DNA of 64,000 nucleotides from assembly GCA_024345305.1 (NCBI GenBank), contig BRON01000001.1, positions 682,001 through 746,000 of the forward strand, read 5' to 3'. The translations under genes and the position numbers were made by a program. The notes below the pieces were generated by a model, which was not told where the DNA came from, ran no database searches, and saw only the letters and a list, made by a program, of their open reading frames with translations. Source of the stretch: Mrakia gelida. Taxonomy: Eukaryota > Basidiomycota > Tremellomycetes > Cystofilobasidiales > Mrakiaceae. Each line of letters begins with the position of its first letter. Position 1 is the stretch's first letter. Positions 48,555-61,736 of this stretch are shown here, in pieces.

Positions 48555-51316
48555 CTACGTCGACCCAACAAGAATGAGATCGTCCTCCTGTCTTATCACC
48601 GAGTGGACCCTAGCAGACAGGGCAACCCCGACTTTCCGTTCATTCGGAACTCCGAGTTTGGTTCGACCGACCTGCACGAAAACAACGATCAACGAAACGA
48701 CGAACGAAAGTCAGCTTTCGTTCGCCTCTCGCTCGTCCCTTCCCTCAACCCACAAGGTAGGAGAGGTGCTCACCCTCAAGTCACTCAACAACCCCCTCGC
48801 CGCTCTCTCTCCACCCCCTTCGTCCTCCTCCAACGCATCGTACATCTCCATCAGTCCCCTCCACGTCCCATGCGCGTCCTGGACCGTCTGCGACACAGCA
48901 GGAGTCACTCGAGGGAGGTGTTCGATCATCTTGCAGAAGGTATCGGTGGGGTTCTTGCCTTTAATGTTGTGAGGAGCGAAGGTGAGGTGGGCGCGATCGA
49001 TGAGTCTGCGATGAAGCAAAAGGAGGGTGTGAGGGGGTTGGTTTGGGTTGGAAGAGCAGGGAGGGAGAGAGAGAGAGGGAGGAGAGAAACGCGACGAACC
49101 GATAGGGCTTGACGGCGAGGTCTCCGATAGTAGAGATGAGAGCGTCGATGACATCTTCGTCGGACTCGGCTGCGAGGAGGGGACGGACGTGAGAGGAAAG
49201 GACAGAACGCGTCGTGACGGTCAGTTCAAACGAGGATTCATCTCTCTTCCTCCATCCTCCCTCCCTTCAACACAGCCTCCTCTCCGCTCGTCTCCCGCTT
49301 CACTCACCATGCGTCACAAAACACTTCTCCGAAACCTGCAACCTAACCAACTCCTTCTCAATCTCCCCCTTCCCCAACTCCTTCTCCCACCCTTCCTTCG
49401 CCTTCACCCCTCCGTTCGTTCCCGCCCTCCCCATCCCCTCCCTCACCCTCTGCTCAAAAGCCCTCTTCGCCATCGTCTCCTTCACCTTGTACAGCGCCAC
49501 CAACCCCTGCACGATCAAAATCACCGTCGACCTCGGACCCAAGTTCAGACTCCTCCTCACGCGCGTGGGGAACTCGAGGAGAGTGGCCCGTTTCTTGGTG
49601 GCAGGATCGACGGTGAGGTGGTCGACGAGTTCGTGAGCGGTGAGGTAGACGACGACGGTTGTTTCTGGGACGAGTTGGGTGGTTCCGGGAGGTTGGAAGG
49701 CGACCCAGGCTTTGAGGTTCTCGGAGTAGCGAGCGGTGAGGCGACGGCGGAATTTGAGGATCGTTGGGGGGGTGTAGCGGCGGGAGTTGGGTGGTTGAGG
49801 GTCTTGCTGGGAAGGGTTGGTGTTGGTGTTGTTGGTGGGGGGTAGGGAAGGGTCGATGTCGAGGAGGGAGTCGAACCAGGAGATGGAGGAGTCGCGAGCT
49901 TCGACTTGATCTCGGAACGAAGGGAGGAGTGTCGAGAAGGCTGGGGAGTCGCGAGAGGAGGAGGAGATGTCGATGAGGAGTTCTTTGAAGGTTTCGGTTT
50001 TGGAACCGCGGAGTTTGTTGACGTCTTTGGTAAGAGAGAGTCGGAGCTTTTCGGCGGCTTTGGCGGTCTGGAGAGGGAAGGAAGGAGGAGGTGGTGAGCT
50101 TCGACGTTTGGAGGACGGGCACAGCAACGAGCGTAAGAGTGAGGGCGTACCTTGGCTTGCTCTCTCTCAGACGCCTTCTCAGCCTTCTTCCTAGCAGTCT
50201 CAGCCAGAGCTTCAGCCTAAGGATCCCGAAGAAAACCAAACGGCGGAAAGAGGTGAGCTCGAACTCCCTTCGCGTCTCCTCCCCCTCCCCTTCCCTCCTC
50301 GCCAATGCCTCGACTCCGTGAACCCTCAACCCGAAGACTCACCTTCTCCTCCTCCGTCTTCCCTCTCTTCTTAGGGAGAGCCTTCTCCTTCCCCTTGCCC
50401 TTCCCAGCGACAGTTCCACCGGCTCCGAAGACATCTCCTCCTCCTGCTCCGATGTTGACCTCCTTCCCCTTTCCCTTCCTCTCCCTCTCCTTCTGCTTCT
50501 GCCTCTCCTCCCACACATCGATCTCCATATCCTCGGACCTGATTCCATCTGTGAACTCCTCTATCTCGTCGTCGTCCTCGTCAATCTCCTCGAAGGCCGT
50601 AGCTGCGAGAGCGGAGGGAGCTGAGACGGATCGACGAGCTGGTTGTTGGAGGGGAGCTCCTGGGTCGGTGAAGGTGGAGGGGTTGTTGAGGATGGTGCTG
50701 AGGATGGAGAGCGATTTGGAGTGATGCTTGCTCTGTGGTGAATACGAGAGCGAGGAGTCGAGTCAGTGTCGAGAAGGAAGAACGGGAGGGAACGAGAAGA
50801 GAAGGAGGGGTCTATGAACGGGTTCTGTGACCTTGAGCTTCTTGGATGGAGGAGGACCTGCTCCGTCCCTCCCGCTCGTTCCAGATCCTGAAGCTACTCC
50901 GAACCCGAGAGAGACCTCCCTCGTCTTGGTTGTTACGGTTGTTGTCCTTGAGTGAGTGAAGATGGCGTCTCCCTGTGGAAGAAGGTCGTCCTCGTCCGAG
51001 GAGCAGAGCTCGGTGTATTGAGTGGGAGCTTTGGAAGAGTGGAACTTGGAGATCGGAGGCAAAGGGCGTTTGGCGGGACTGGAACAGATGTATGTAAACG
51101 TGCGAGGGAGGTCAGGGAGGAATCATACGAGGAGTGGAGAGAGCTCGAGAGCTCGAGAGGAGGACCTGAGACTCACGCGGAAGGGAGGATCCGAACGGCT
51201 GGAGAGGAAGATTTCATGTACGCCGAAGGAGGAGGGACATTGTTCTCAAACAGATCGTCATCCTTGTCCTCGTCCGAAGAGGAGATGTCGATAAGAGGTG
51301 GGATCGAGGGAGCCAT
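48555..51316 (-). CDS. EME1: Crossover junction endonuclease subunit EME1/Mms4
   Basis: Regulatory partner of Mus81, which cleaves stalled replication forks and joint molecules in the nucleus. The acidic N-terminus has SSSDEDKDDDLFEN and a second cluster, LCSSDEDDLLPQGD, typical of Eme1. A basic helical stretch follows (KAEKASEREQAKTAKAAEK, then NKLRGSKTETFKELLIDIS). The ERCC4-like nuclease fold comes next, with STVILIVQGLVALYKV and LVRLQVSEKCFVTH, and without the catalytic ERKxxxD signature, as expected for this subunit. The helix-hairpin-helix end contains YRLIDRAHLTFAPHNIKG, NPTDTFCKMIEHLPRVTPAVS and a final KVGVALSARVHSVIRQED. About nine exons. The start is ATG 51316 (MAPSIPPLIDISSSDED) and the stop is after ILVGST. 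Confidence 0.85.
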
Positions 51317-51797
51317 GCTGGCGAGAGGGGAGCAAGAAGGGAAAGGGAAGAGCTCGAAGTTGAGGTCGACGAGATCGAGGCGCGTCCATTTCTCTTTGGA
51401 GGTTGATTTTTATTCTTTGGCTGAGAAAAAAAAAATCAGTCAAGCTCGCTGACAAAGACCCTGTCTCGATTTCGAAACTTCCAGACAGGTCGAAACGAGC
51501 AAAAGCAACTGCGAGAGAACGACGAGCTCAGCACCTCCCCTCCGACCCTCCTCCCTCCTGGCCTCAACGGCCGTCTCCTTCCCTCCGAAACGTGCCAGAA
51601 CCTCTTGCTCTTCCAAGAAACTCATATAGATTCTCCGTTACTTCTGTACGGACACTTTTCTGACCCACATAGAGAGTTAGTACGCGAGCTGAGCAACCCT
51701 CGAGGGAAATCGATCCCAGGGGTTCTGATTCAGCTTCGTCGTCTCCCCTTCGACCACTCTCTTCTCCCTCCCTCCTCCTCGCGTACACAGATCAACC
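51317..51797. other. Divergent promoter region
   Basis: Shared upstream region of EME1 (minus) and the methyltransferase at 51798 (plus), about 480 bp. A short A-run is near 51427. No gene recognised. Confidence 0.45.
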
Positions 51798-54009
51798 ATG
51801 GCTCGAGACGATGCCGATAGCATCTTCTCTACCTCAGAAACTGACGGAGTAAGTTTTCCTCTCCGTCGCTCGTTCCACGGCGCAACTTCCCTCCACCTCG
51901 AGCGAGCTCAACCTCACCCTCTCCGCCCCCTCCCTTCGCTTCCTTCAGAGCCTCGCCACCCTCACAGAGAGTCTCGCTACTCAGCTCTTCAACACTAACC
52001 AGTCTGGTGAGCACGTAGACATCCTTACTTCCCGAAGCTCGCTCAAGCAGCTCGTTCGGCGAGACCTCGAAGCTCGAAGCTCACATCTCCCTCCCTCCCT
52101 CCCCCTTCCTTCCCCCTCCTCGCTCTCCCCAGGCGCCCGTTTCTCAGCCCTCGATGAATCCTACCTCTGTCCCTTCGATGGGCCTACCAAGGAACAAGAA
52201 CGAAACGTCTCTCGCTTCGTCTCTGCGCTCGCTGGAGGACAGGGCAAGATCTGCTGGGAGCCAAATCAGCGAGCTGGTCTCGTTCACGAGATGTTGAGCT
52301 CGGGGAAGATTCTGGAGCCGAGGGTTCTGGATTTGGGTGAGTGTAGCGGATCATAGGGCTTTGGTTGCCACCAAGGGGAGCTGACTCTCTCGTTTTGCGA
52401 GGGGAACGATCAGGGTGCGGAGTCGAAGGTGAGCTCGGTCGTTCACGCCTCGCGCGCTTTTGTTCGCTCGAATCCCCAGCCCATCCCCTCTTGACCCTTT
52501 CGCAGGAGCTTGGCTAGCAGATGTTGGATCTCGATGCCCTCTCGCTGAGGTCCACGGTCTCGATCTCGTCCCTGTTGAAGCGAAGTGAGTCGTGATCGCG
52601 ACCTCCCTGTCCGCGTCGTTTCCGCTTGCTCTCCCTCGCTGACGGAGCTCAGATGTCGCTAATTTACAGTTATCTACCCTCCAACGTTACCACTGAGGTC
52701 TGGCATCTAGCCGAAGGTCTTCCTTTGTCAGTCCTATCGCTTTACTCTCGGTGAAGCTTCACTCCGTCGCGTCGTCCAGCTGACTCCTCCGTCCCTTTCC
52801 TCCCATCGCATAACCGTCCACCTTCTCCGTCTTGACGCACTGTTCGTGTACGCCGATAGTCCAGATGCATATTTCAACGTCGTCCACAGCCGATCTCTCC
52901 TCTTCTGGAGGGCGAAGGAATTTCAGTACCTCGATTTGACTGAGATCACAAGAGTCCTCGCTCCTGGCGGTGTATTGATCATGGAGGACTCGGGTGAGCA
53001 AAAAGGCCACCGATACCACACCGGTAGCTCTGGAATTTCGCCTTCGATAAACTGATTCGAGCTTTCTCGACGCGTCGTCCGAACAGACACGGACGTTCAC
53101 AACTTCGAACGAGATCACTCCGCTCTACCTTGGCACCACCTCGAGCCTTTGGAGGAGTTATCCAACCCAGAGAGACTCGTTTTTAGGGAGTGAGTGCAGG
53201 GTCTCCTCGTCCTTAAGCTCGTTCGATTCGCTCTGCTGAGACGCGTCGTCGATCGGACCAATCTTACTCTCCTCCTCCTTCACCCTTCTTTCCCAACTTC
53301 AGTATCAAGAACATCTTGCTCAAGTGTCCGGAGAGTCGGTCAAGCTCGTCTAGAAGAACGAAGCTCGCTTTCTCGGAGGTTCATCAGGTCAGTCGAGATC
53401 GACGTCTCCGTCTTTCACGCTCGGTTCTCGTCGTCCCGTCTCTCCTCACTCGACGAAAATCTGATCATCATCTGCTCTTGCCTTTTTCAGAGACAATGGG
53501 ACGTTCATCTAGGCTGGCGAGATGGTGCACCGAGCGAACGTCAGTCCCGTTTCCTCCTCGAGTCTGTTCAAACCGAACTCAACTCACGCTCCTTTCCCGC
53601 CTCCCTTCCTCACAGCTCCCTCGACCAGAACGGGCAATCACCCAGCCTGCACTCTCATTCGTCCCATCCACGCCAACTGTACGTCTCTCTCCTCTCCTCT
53701 CTTCCTTTTCGCTCGCCACGCGTCGGCCTTCGAACTCACACGCATCGCCTTCCTCTTTCTTCCAGTCGTCGCCAGCAAAAGAGTCCCCGAGAGAATCAGC
53801 GGCATTCCTTCGTGGCAAGAGGAGATGGCTCAGGAGATCAGGAAACAGCTGTGAGTCGAGTCGAGTCGAGCTCGGAATGAGCGAGGCGACGCGAGGTGGA
53901 GTTGTTTCGAGCTACTGACCACACTTTTCTTTTGCTCGTTGACAGGATGAGAAGCGATAGCGGGCTTTACATTGACTGGTCCTGTATCTTTGCTGTTCGA
54001 TCGAAGTGA
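51798..54009 (+). CDS. SAM-dependent methyltransferase, second paralogue
   Basis: About ten exons. It starts MARDDADSIFSTSETDG. LDESYLCPFDGPTKEQE parallels LNRSYMCPVDEEARQLE of the gene at 11364. SAM-binding motif I is RVLDLGCGVEGAWLADV, with a 15-nt exon (52413-52427) supplying CGVE. Then AEVHGLDLVPVEA, DAYFNVVHSRSLLFW and ITRVLAPGGVLIMED. The C-terminal part has WHHLEPLEEL and EVHQRQWDVHLGW, and ends GLYIDWSCIFAVRSK at 54009. Same fold and same exon style as the 11364 gene, but clearly diverged, so an old duplication. Substrate unknown. Later exons (53300-53800) are partly uncertain. Confidence 0.72.
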
Positions 54010-54568
54010 TGAGATGTGCAGTAGACCCTCCGAGCTTTCCGTCTCCAGAAAGACGAAAAAGAAAATCAAGCGCCGCCTCCGGCTGACCAGCTTCTTGCCT
54101 CCAACTCAACCACAGCTCCAGACATCTTTCTTCCTTTTGACCATCCCCCTCATACCTTCCAAAACTGTATCTTCACGGCGCCGCTCCCTCCTCCTCGAGC
54201 ACGGAAGAAGGGAGGAGACGTGGGAAGGAGGGCAGCTCGAGAGCTCGACCTTCCGCCGCTCCTTCCTCTCCTCGACTAAGATCGCCTCTACCAACGCATC
54301 TTCGACTTGAAATGGATATCGAAGAGTAGGGGGGATACCAGCCTCGTCTGGGAACCCTCATGCTCACGAGATATCTTGTCAGGTCCAGCTCAGACCTGTC
54401 TTTGCTCTGTCTCTTCAACGGTGAGCTCGAGATTCCTTCCTCCCCTCTTTGCGACTCGATCTTTTTCGACGTCCAAGTCGCGCACCGTCAAATCACTCAC
54501 ATATGCCTTCCTTTTTGTCACAGTGATTCCTCTCACCCAGGGATCAATCGATTAAGCTCATCGTTCAG
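54010..54568. other. Unresolved 5' region of the ABC transporter
   Basis: The first exons of the Yor1-like gene must lie here or just after. Open stretches occur (near 54300-54420 and 54540-54568) with a GTGAGC donor at 54421, but no start codon joins cleanly to the first recognised exon. Confidence 0.4.
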
Positions 54569-57500
54569 GCCTCAGAGCTCGCTGGAGGAAGGAGGAGGAA
54601 CGAGTTCCAGGCTAACCGTCACTCCCACTCTACCCTCCTCCTTCTTAGACCTCTCGTTACCTCTCTTCTTTCGTCTCTCGACTATGAGCGATCCACCACC
54701 AGCTTCCGACCTGTCAACCGTCAGAAGTTCCTCGGATTCAAAGTCAAGGCGAAGCCGCCAGGGTTCGCCTTGGGCAAGATCGCTCCGGAAACCGACGCTA
54801 GCTGGCCATCGAGGATCTTGTTCACTTGGCTTACTCCTCTCCTGATGGTGAGCAGATTCTCCTAGTCCGTATCCAGAAGGAAGGGAGTTGGGGGTCGAGC
54901 TCGAGCTCGACAACTCGGCCTTGTCCGTCTGCTCACCTTTATCTCCTTCGCTTCCTCCTCTCTCGTTCAGATCGGCTACACTCGACCCATCGAACTCGCA
55001 GACCTCTGGAACCTCCCCGCCGAATGGCAAGCTACACCTCTCGGAACCTCTCTCGAACGGAAGTTCTTCTCAAAGGTCCCAAACTCCAGACGACCAAATC
55101 ACCTCCGCTCTTGCTTCCCCGCCGCCAACTCGAACCTCGATGCAGACACTAAGGACGAGGTCGACCTCGAATCGGGAGCTGGAAGAGGAGGAGGAGAAGG
55201 AATCGAGCTGCCTGTCAGGACCTACGTTGTCGAGCGAATCAACCCATCTCAGCTTTCGAGGACGAAGGGAAGGTCGGGACGTTGCCTGAGGTCGAGTTCG
55301 ACAAGGACGGGAAGCCCAAGAAGTCTTTGAAGCTCGAGGAGGGAGGGAAGGTTTACGATCAGAGCTTGTTGATGGCTGTAAATCAGCTTGTGCTTTGGAG
55401 GTGAGTCTGCGTTGCCTTTATCTTCCTGGTCGGGACGAGGAAGAGGTAGACCCGCGCGGGACGACTCCTCGAGCTCACGTCGTCTTTTCTCCTGTAGGTT
55501 CTGGTCAGCCGGTCTCCTCGCCTTCGTCGGATTCACCTTGACTACTACCAGTCCTCTTGTTGCCCAGAGACTTCTTCAGTACATCCAGGTGAGCTCAAGA
55601 CTCGCTGAGATGACGTTCGAGCGAAACGTTCGAGAACTGACCTCGCTTCGGTTCGTCTTCGTCTCTTCCCAGCGCTCCTACGCTTCGTCTCTCGGCTCGG
55701 GAGCTCCTCCTCCCTCCATTGGAGTAGGAATCGGTTATGCCTTCGGTCTCTGGGCTATGCCGCAGCTCAGCTCTCTCATCATTAATCAGTATCATCAACA
55801 AGCCATGGGGACAGGGTGAGTTCGACGCGACGTTCGTTCCTTCTCTTCCTCGAACGACAAGTCTGACTTCTTCGCGCTTGTTCCTTCCAGATTCATGGTT
55901 CGGTCAGCTCTTATCTCCGCCATCTCGAGGAAGAGTATCCGACTCTCTGGAGAGGCGAGCGTCGAGCATCCGAAGGGTCAGTCGCGCTCTCTTTTTCTGT
56001 TCTCGTCCGAGACGAGCTGACCTTCTCGCTGCTTCCTTTCTTCAGGCAAACTCGTCACTCTGATCTCAGTGAGTCTCCATCGTACCTCCCGGTGACGAGC
56101 TTTGATCACTGACGTGATTCCCTACCCTTTTCTTGCGACGAAAAGGCAGACGCGTCGTTCTTCGATTGGGCATGTCCACGCTTCTCTTTCTTCCGTTTTC
56201 TTCTTCCCCTGCTGACCTCTGTGCGTCTTCAGGCCGCTCTCCTCGCTCATGACCTCTGGATTCAACCCCTCCAGTGAGTTTTCGTCCCTTTCCTGCTCTT
56301 TCTCCTCCGTTCTGACGCGTTTGGTTTCTTTCTCGCAGAATCGCGATCGGTCTCGCCATCCTCTGCACTCTCTTGGGCTATTCAGCGCTCGTCGGGTTCG
56401 CCGTTATCGTCGTTGGGACTCCTCTTCAAGGCTGGCTCACGACCAAAATGATTGGAACGCGTCAACAGCAGATGAAGATCACCGACCAACGAGTCAGGCT
56501 GCTTCAGGAAGTCCTCCAAGGGATCAGAGTCATCAGTGAGTCGCGGAACATCGATCGAACGTCTCGTCGTCGCGCGTTCTAGACTGACCTGCTCAATTCC
56601 TCCCTCTTTTAGAGCTGATGGCCTACGAAGGATACTTCAGCACTCGGATCTCGGAGCTGCGTCGTCAAGAGCTGAACCTCCTTGTGAAGAACTGCTTGAT
56701 TCGAGCGACGATGGGTGAGTTTTCGCCGTCTTCTCGCTTCGGCCTCAACGCTGCATACACTCGAGACCGCTGACTTTCTTCATCTCTACATTTTCAGTCT
56801 CTACCATGGCGTTCATTCCTGTCCTCGGAGCTGTTTGTGAGTCGCACTGGAGATCCGTCGAAGCCGAGACCCTGCTTCTCCTCTTTCGTCGCGACGACGC
56901 TTCCCTCATCGCTTCGTCTCGGGCCGCTGACAGCTCTTTCCTTTACTCGCATCAGTATCTTTCATCACGTACGTTCTCTCAGTCCCATTTCTTCGCCAAG
57001 GAACGCATTGACTGACTCGTTTCTTACCTTCCTCCTCTCTTCCTCCTCAGCTACGCTCTCTCGGGTCACAACCTCTCCCCAGCTACCATCTTTGCGTCCC
57101 TAGCAGCTTTCAACAACGTCCGAGATCCTCTGTTCGTGGTGAGTTCGAGCTCGTTGGCTCTCCGCCTCTCGGATGCGAGTAAAGGGAGCAACCCAGGTCT
57201 GACGATTTCGACGCGTTCCCCTCTTGCCAGCTGCCGATGGCTTTCCACATCTGCTCCGACGCTTACGTCGCGTTGGGTCGAATTTCGGGTCTCCTTCTCG
57301 CTCAAGAACAAGATCAACCCATCCCCGTGGACGAGAACGCTCCCTTCGCCGTCTCAGGTGAGTCAGATCCCATCACGCTTCATCGTCGAGCTTCAGCCTG
57401 ACGCCTCCTTTCGCTTCCTATTTTGCAGCTCACGCGGACTACTCCTGGAACTCAGCTGAGAAGCCCGTCACTGGAGGAGCTATCGGAGTTGGAGGACTCG

Positions 57501-60500
57501 AACGAGGAGGAGCCAAGAAGGAAACCGATAAGGCGGCTGCTCTCGCGAAGGCGAAAAAGCTCGCTCTGGTCGATCAACTCAACGAGAAGCCATCCGAACC
57601 GTTCCAACTCAGGGACATCAACGTCGACATCCCTCGTGGCTCCTTCGTCGTCGTCTGTGGTCGAGTCGGATCGGGCAAGAGCTCGCTCGTACAAGCTCTC
57701 ATCGGCGAGATGAAGATGACTCGTGGCTCGTCGTATCTTGGTGGTTCGATTTCGTACTGTGAGTCCTCTTCTTCATCTTCATTAGTCGCTTCTGAACTGA
57801 CATGCGCCCTCTGCCTTTTCACAGTCCCGCAAGCTCCTTGGGTACAGTGAGTCGAGCTCGCGCAGCGTCCCGCTCCGCTCGAAATCTGACGCGTCGTTCT
57901 CCTCCTTTTCTCCCAGGAATGCTACAATCCGCGACAACATCCTTTTCGGAGATCCTCAACCCGACGAAGCTCGCTTCACTGAGGCCGTGAGAGCTTGTGC
58001 TTTGGAGCCGGATCTCGCCATCTGTGAGTCCTCTGAACTCCTTCTCGCTCGAGCGACGAAGACGGCGCTTACCGTCTCCTTTTCTCCTTCTCCTCAGTGG
58101 CACACGGACTCGAAACTGAGATTGGAGAGCGTGGCATCAAACTGTCGGGTGGTCAAAAGGGTGATCAGGCCTTGCTCTGCTCCAGCTCGATCGATTGACC
58201 CGTCTCGCTGACCTCGTTGGGCTTCTTCTTCCTTCTTCTTGCTGCCAGCTCGAGTCTGCCTTGCTCGAGCAGTCTACTCCAACGCCGATATCGCTCTCCT
58301 CGATGACCCTGTCAGCCAATCTATCCCCTCTTCCCCTCCCTCCTTCCTCATCGTCGCTCATCGTTGACGACTTTTCCTCCCTCCTCAGCTCTCCGCCGTC
58401 GATGCCCACGTCTCGAAGCTCCTCGTAGACTGTCTGACCACCGGACCCCTCGCCAAGAAGACTCGTATCTTGGTCACCCATCACCTCGAGGTTCTTCCAC
58501 AAGCCGATCTCATCATCACGGTGAGTCCTCCTAAGGGTTCTTCGTCGCGTCGCGTCTCGTCTTGCTCGTTCCTCCCTTCCTGACCATATCCCCCTTTCTT
58601 TCCTCCAGATGCTCGACGGGAAGATCGCCGAGATCGGACCCTACTCTGAGCTGATGAATGCCGAAGGAGCTCTCTCGAAACTCGTCGCTGAACACGGTTC
58701 GTTCGATTCCGCTTTTCTCCTTCGTTCACCCACGAGCCGCCCCTTCCACGCCGGAAGGTTCTTCAAGATCTTCACTCGCCCTTCTGTGAGTAGAATCTGT
58801 CGCTGAGAGTCAAAGCAGTAACGTCACGAACGAAGCTCACACCGCTCCTTCGCCTCGCCTTTTGCAGCTTCACCGCCGGAGTCTCAGCTTCCTTCAACCT
58901 CTTCCAAGCTTCTTTCTCTGGAGTGGTTCGAAGTCCCGTCTCTTGGCATGATCGAACTCCTGTGAGTCGAATAGCTCGTTGCCAACGACGGGCTCGCAAA
59001 CTGACGCGACCGTCTTCGCTCTCGACTCACCTCCTCCTCTCTTTCTCCCCCCCTCAGGTCGGAAGGATCGTTTCTCGACTGTCCAAAGACATCACCGTCA
59101 TGGATAACCAGCTACCTATGGTCTTCAACAACCTTCTCACTCAGGGTTTGAGCATTTTGGGAACTGTGAGTCTTCGCCGTCCGATCCTCGTCGTCTTCCG
59201 AACACCTCTGACCCCTCTTCTCCTTTTTTCTTCCAGATTGCTCTTGTGTTCTACGTATTCCCGTATCTCGGAATCATATTTGTGAGTGGTCTCACTCGGA
59301 ATGTACTCGAAATCCAACGACTCGAACTGACTTCGCGGCTTTCGCCTCTTTCGACGGCAGGTGCCGCTCTTCCTCTTCTACTACGTCGCCGCCGCTTTCT
59401 ACGCCGGTGAGGTCATTATTTTCAAAGCTCTCCTCGGGATCGTACTGATGTTGCTTTCGATTCTCACCTCCAGCCACTTCGAGAGAGGTCAAGCGAGTTG
59501 ACTCGATCGTTCGTCGCCTTTCTTCCCCTCACACCCCTCGCCTCTCACTACTGACGTCGCTCTTCTCCTCATGCAGGTTAGAAGCTTTGTCTACTCCTCT
59601 TTCGGAGAGATGTTATCGGGACTGCGTGAGTAGAGATTCGGCGGCTCATCCGACTCGAGCTGAACTCCTCGCGTTCTCTCTCTTTACCAGCGAGCGTTCG
59701 AGCGTACCACGTCGAGGAACGATTCCTGCTCAAGACCGAGAAGGACTTGGACGATCAGAACCGCTGTTACTTCGTCACCTTCTCACTTCAGCAGTGGTTG
59801 ACCGTTTCGCTCGATCTTGTAGGTTGTCTTTGTTATCCTGCGTTCGTGGAACCGACGCTGACCTCTCTCCTCCCGTCGCTCAGCTCGGGAACGTTCTCGT
59901 CCTTGGGATCGCTCTCTTTGGTGTTGCGTTGAGGAACACCGTCTCTCCAGGAAAACTGGGAATCGTTTTGACGTTCGTCTCCTCTCCAACCTTCCTTCCT
60001 TCGTTCGAATTCTCGAGCTGACTTGATCTTCCTTCTTGCAGCTACGCTCTGACCTTGACGAGGATCTTCTCCTCGGTGAGTTTCGAGCTCTTCAACTTGG
60101 CTGCGTCCAAGTTCTCATCTGACCTTCCCTTTCTTCTGCCAGATCGTGAACGGTGAGGTCGAAATGACGCGACGAAGAGGTGAAGTCAAGGCTGACTCGT
60201 CTTCGATCCCCTCGCAGTCTACGCTCAACTCGAACAGTCGATGAACACCGCTGAACGAGTTCTGTTCTACGCCTCTCTCACTCCCGAAGGTGGGTGTTTT
60301 CGCAGTTGCCATCGTACTCTTTCGAGGCTGACTCTCGCTCGCTTTTCTTCCACCCAGCCGATACTCACATGGTCGACGATCCTCCCGCCAACTGGCCTTC
60401 CAAAGGAGCCGTCGAGTTCGAGAACGTCTCTCTCAGGTACCGAGAAGAGCTTCCTCTCGTTCTCAAAGGAGCCAGCTTCAGCATCAAGGCCGGAGAGAAG

Positions 60501-61736
60501 GTTGGAATCGTCGGTCGAACGGGAGCTGGAAAGTCAAGTCTTCTTCAAGCACTCTTCCGAATCGTCGAGCTCTCAGGGGGACGCATCTCCATCGACGGAT
60601 ACAACATCAGGGATATTGAACTGGACGTTTTGAGATCTAGACTCGGTATCGTGCCTCAGGTACGTCTCGAATCCTCGCGGTTTCTCGAACGAAGACTCGA
60701 CTGACCTCTCCTTCGGCGCGTTTCTTCCAGGACCCCCTTCTCTGGAGCGGAACTGTTCGAGACAACCTCGACCCTACGAACATGCACACGGACGCCGACC
60801 TCATCTCGTCGCTTCGTCGCTGCAATCTGGTCGCCTCCGACGACGCCTCCGTTGAGGTCAAGGCTCGACTCGACAAGTTCCGACTCGACGCGACGGTTCA
60901 GGTTCGTTCTTTCGTCTCTCGAGATCGTTTCTTCCTTCCGCTGACCTCTTTTCTCTTCGAACATAGGATGAGGAATCGAACTTCTCTGCTGGAGAGCGTC
61001 AGCTCATCGCTTTGGCGAGAGTCGTCGTCCGAAACTCAAGGATAATCGTGCTCGACGAGGCGACCAGCAGTGTTGACGGTGAGTCTAGTAGAGCTGTTCT
61101 CCCTCCCGAGTCGCTCACCTCCTTCGTCGCTCGGCTTCGCTGATCAAACCCATCCCTCTCCCGTCCCCCTTCCCCTCTTCCAGTCGAGACGGACGAGGCG
61201 ATGTGAGTTCTCCCTCCTCTTCCCTCGACCAGCCCATCCTTGCCTGACTTCTCTTCACTCTCGTCCTCAGCCAAAACACCGTTCGAACCAAGTTCACCGA
61301 TCAATCTCTCATCACCATCGCTCATCGGCTCTCGACCATAGCCTTCTATGGTCAGTCTACTCCTCCACTGGCCTACGTCTCCGGACTCGACCTGCTCTTT
61401 GTCTTTCCCTCCCTCTACAGATCGCGTTATCGTCATGGACGCTGGAGCCGTCGCCGAGATCGGTCCTCCTCTTGAGCTTTTCGACCTTCCTGACTCCGCC
61501 TTCAGGTCGAGTAAGTCTCTTTCTCCTTCCATTAGCCTCACTATCATCCTCGACAAGGCTTTCGTCATCTCCTGAGGACGAATCGAGTCGAGTCGAGTCG
61601 TTCCCCTCCCTCCAGGCTCACGTTTGGCGCTTGTTGACCTGCTCGCCCCCTCTCCCACTCTCCTTTTCCTCCCACAGTGTGCGACAAAGCCTCCCTCTCT
61701 CGAGAAGACATCGTTCGCATAAGAGGTCGGGCCTAA
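54569..61736 (+). CDS. YOR1: Yor1-like ABC exporter (ABCC), start unresolved
   Basis: Full-length ABCC transporter cut by more than 20 introns. The N-terminal signature is [23 protein letters not shown] then [15 protein letters not shown]. The first membrane domain is complete ([33 protein letters not shown]). NBD1 has Walker [11 protein letters not shown]-loop PQAPWVQNATI, signature LSGGQKARVCLAR, Walker B IALLDDPLSAVDAH. The second membrane domain starts late ([36 protein letters not shown]). NBD2 has [25 protein letters not shown] (typical for fungal Yor1) and [12 protein letters not shown], ending VRIRGRA. The linker and about two helices expected between NBD1 (EHG, 58697) and TAGVSASF (58865) are absent. 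Yor1 relatives export organic anions and drugs at the plasma membrane. The coordinate 54569 is the first exon I trust, not the true start. Confidence 0.82.

Noticed and set aside
54684..54847. ABC transporter start at ATG 54684 (MSDPPPAS)
   Set aside because: That ATG is in a different frame from the conserved [16 protein letters not shown] segment.
55080..55260. Apparent frameshift in the ABC transporter after LADLWNL
   Set aside because: A short intron (GTCGAC donor after KDE, acceptor CCTGTCAG) restores the frame into SAFEDEG, so a break is not needed.
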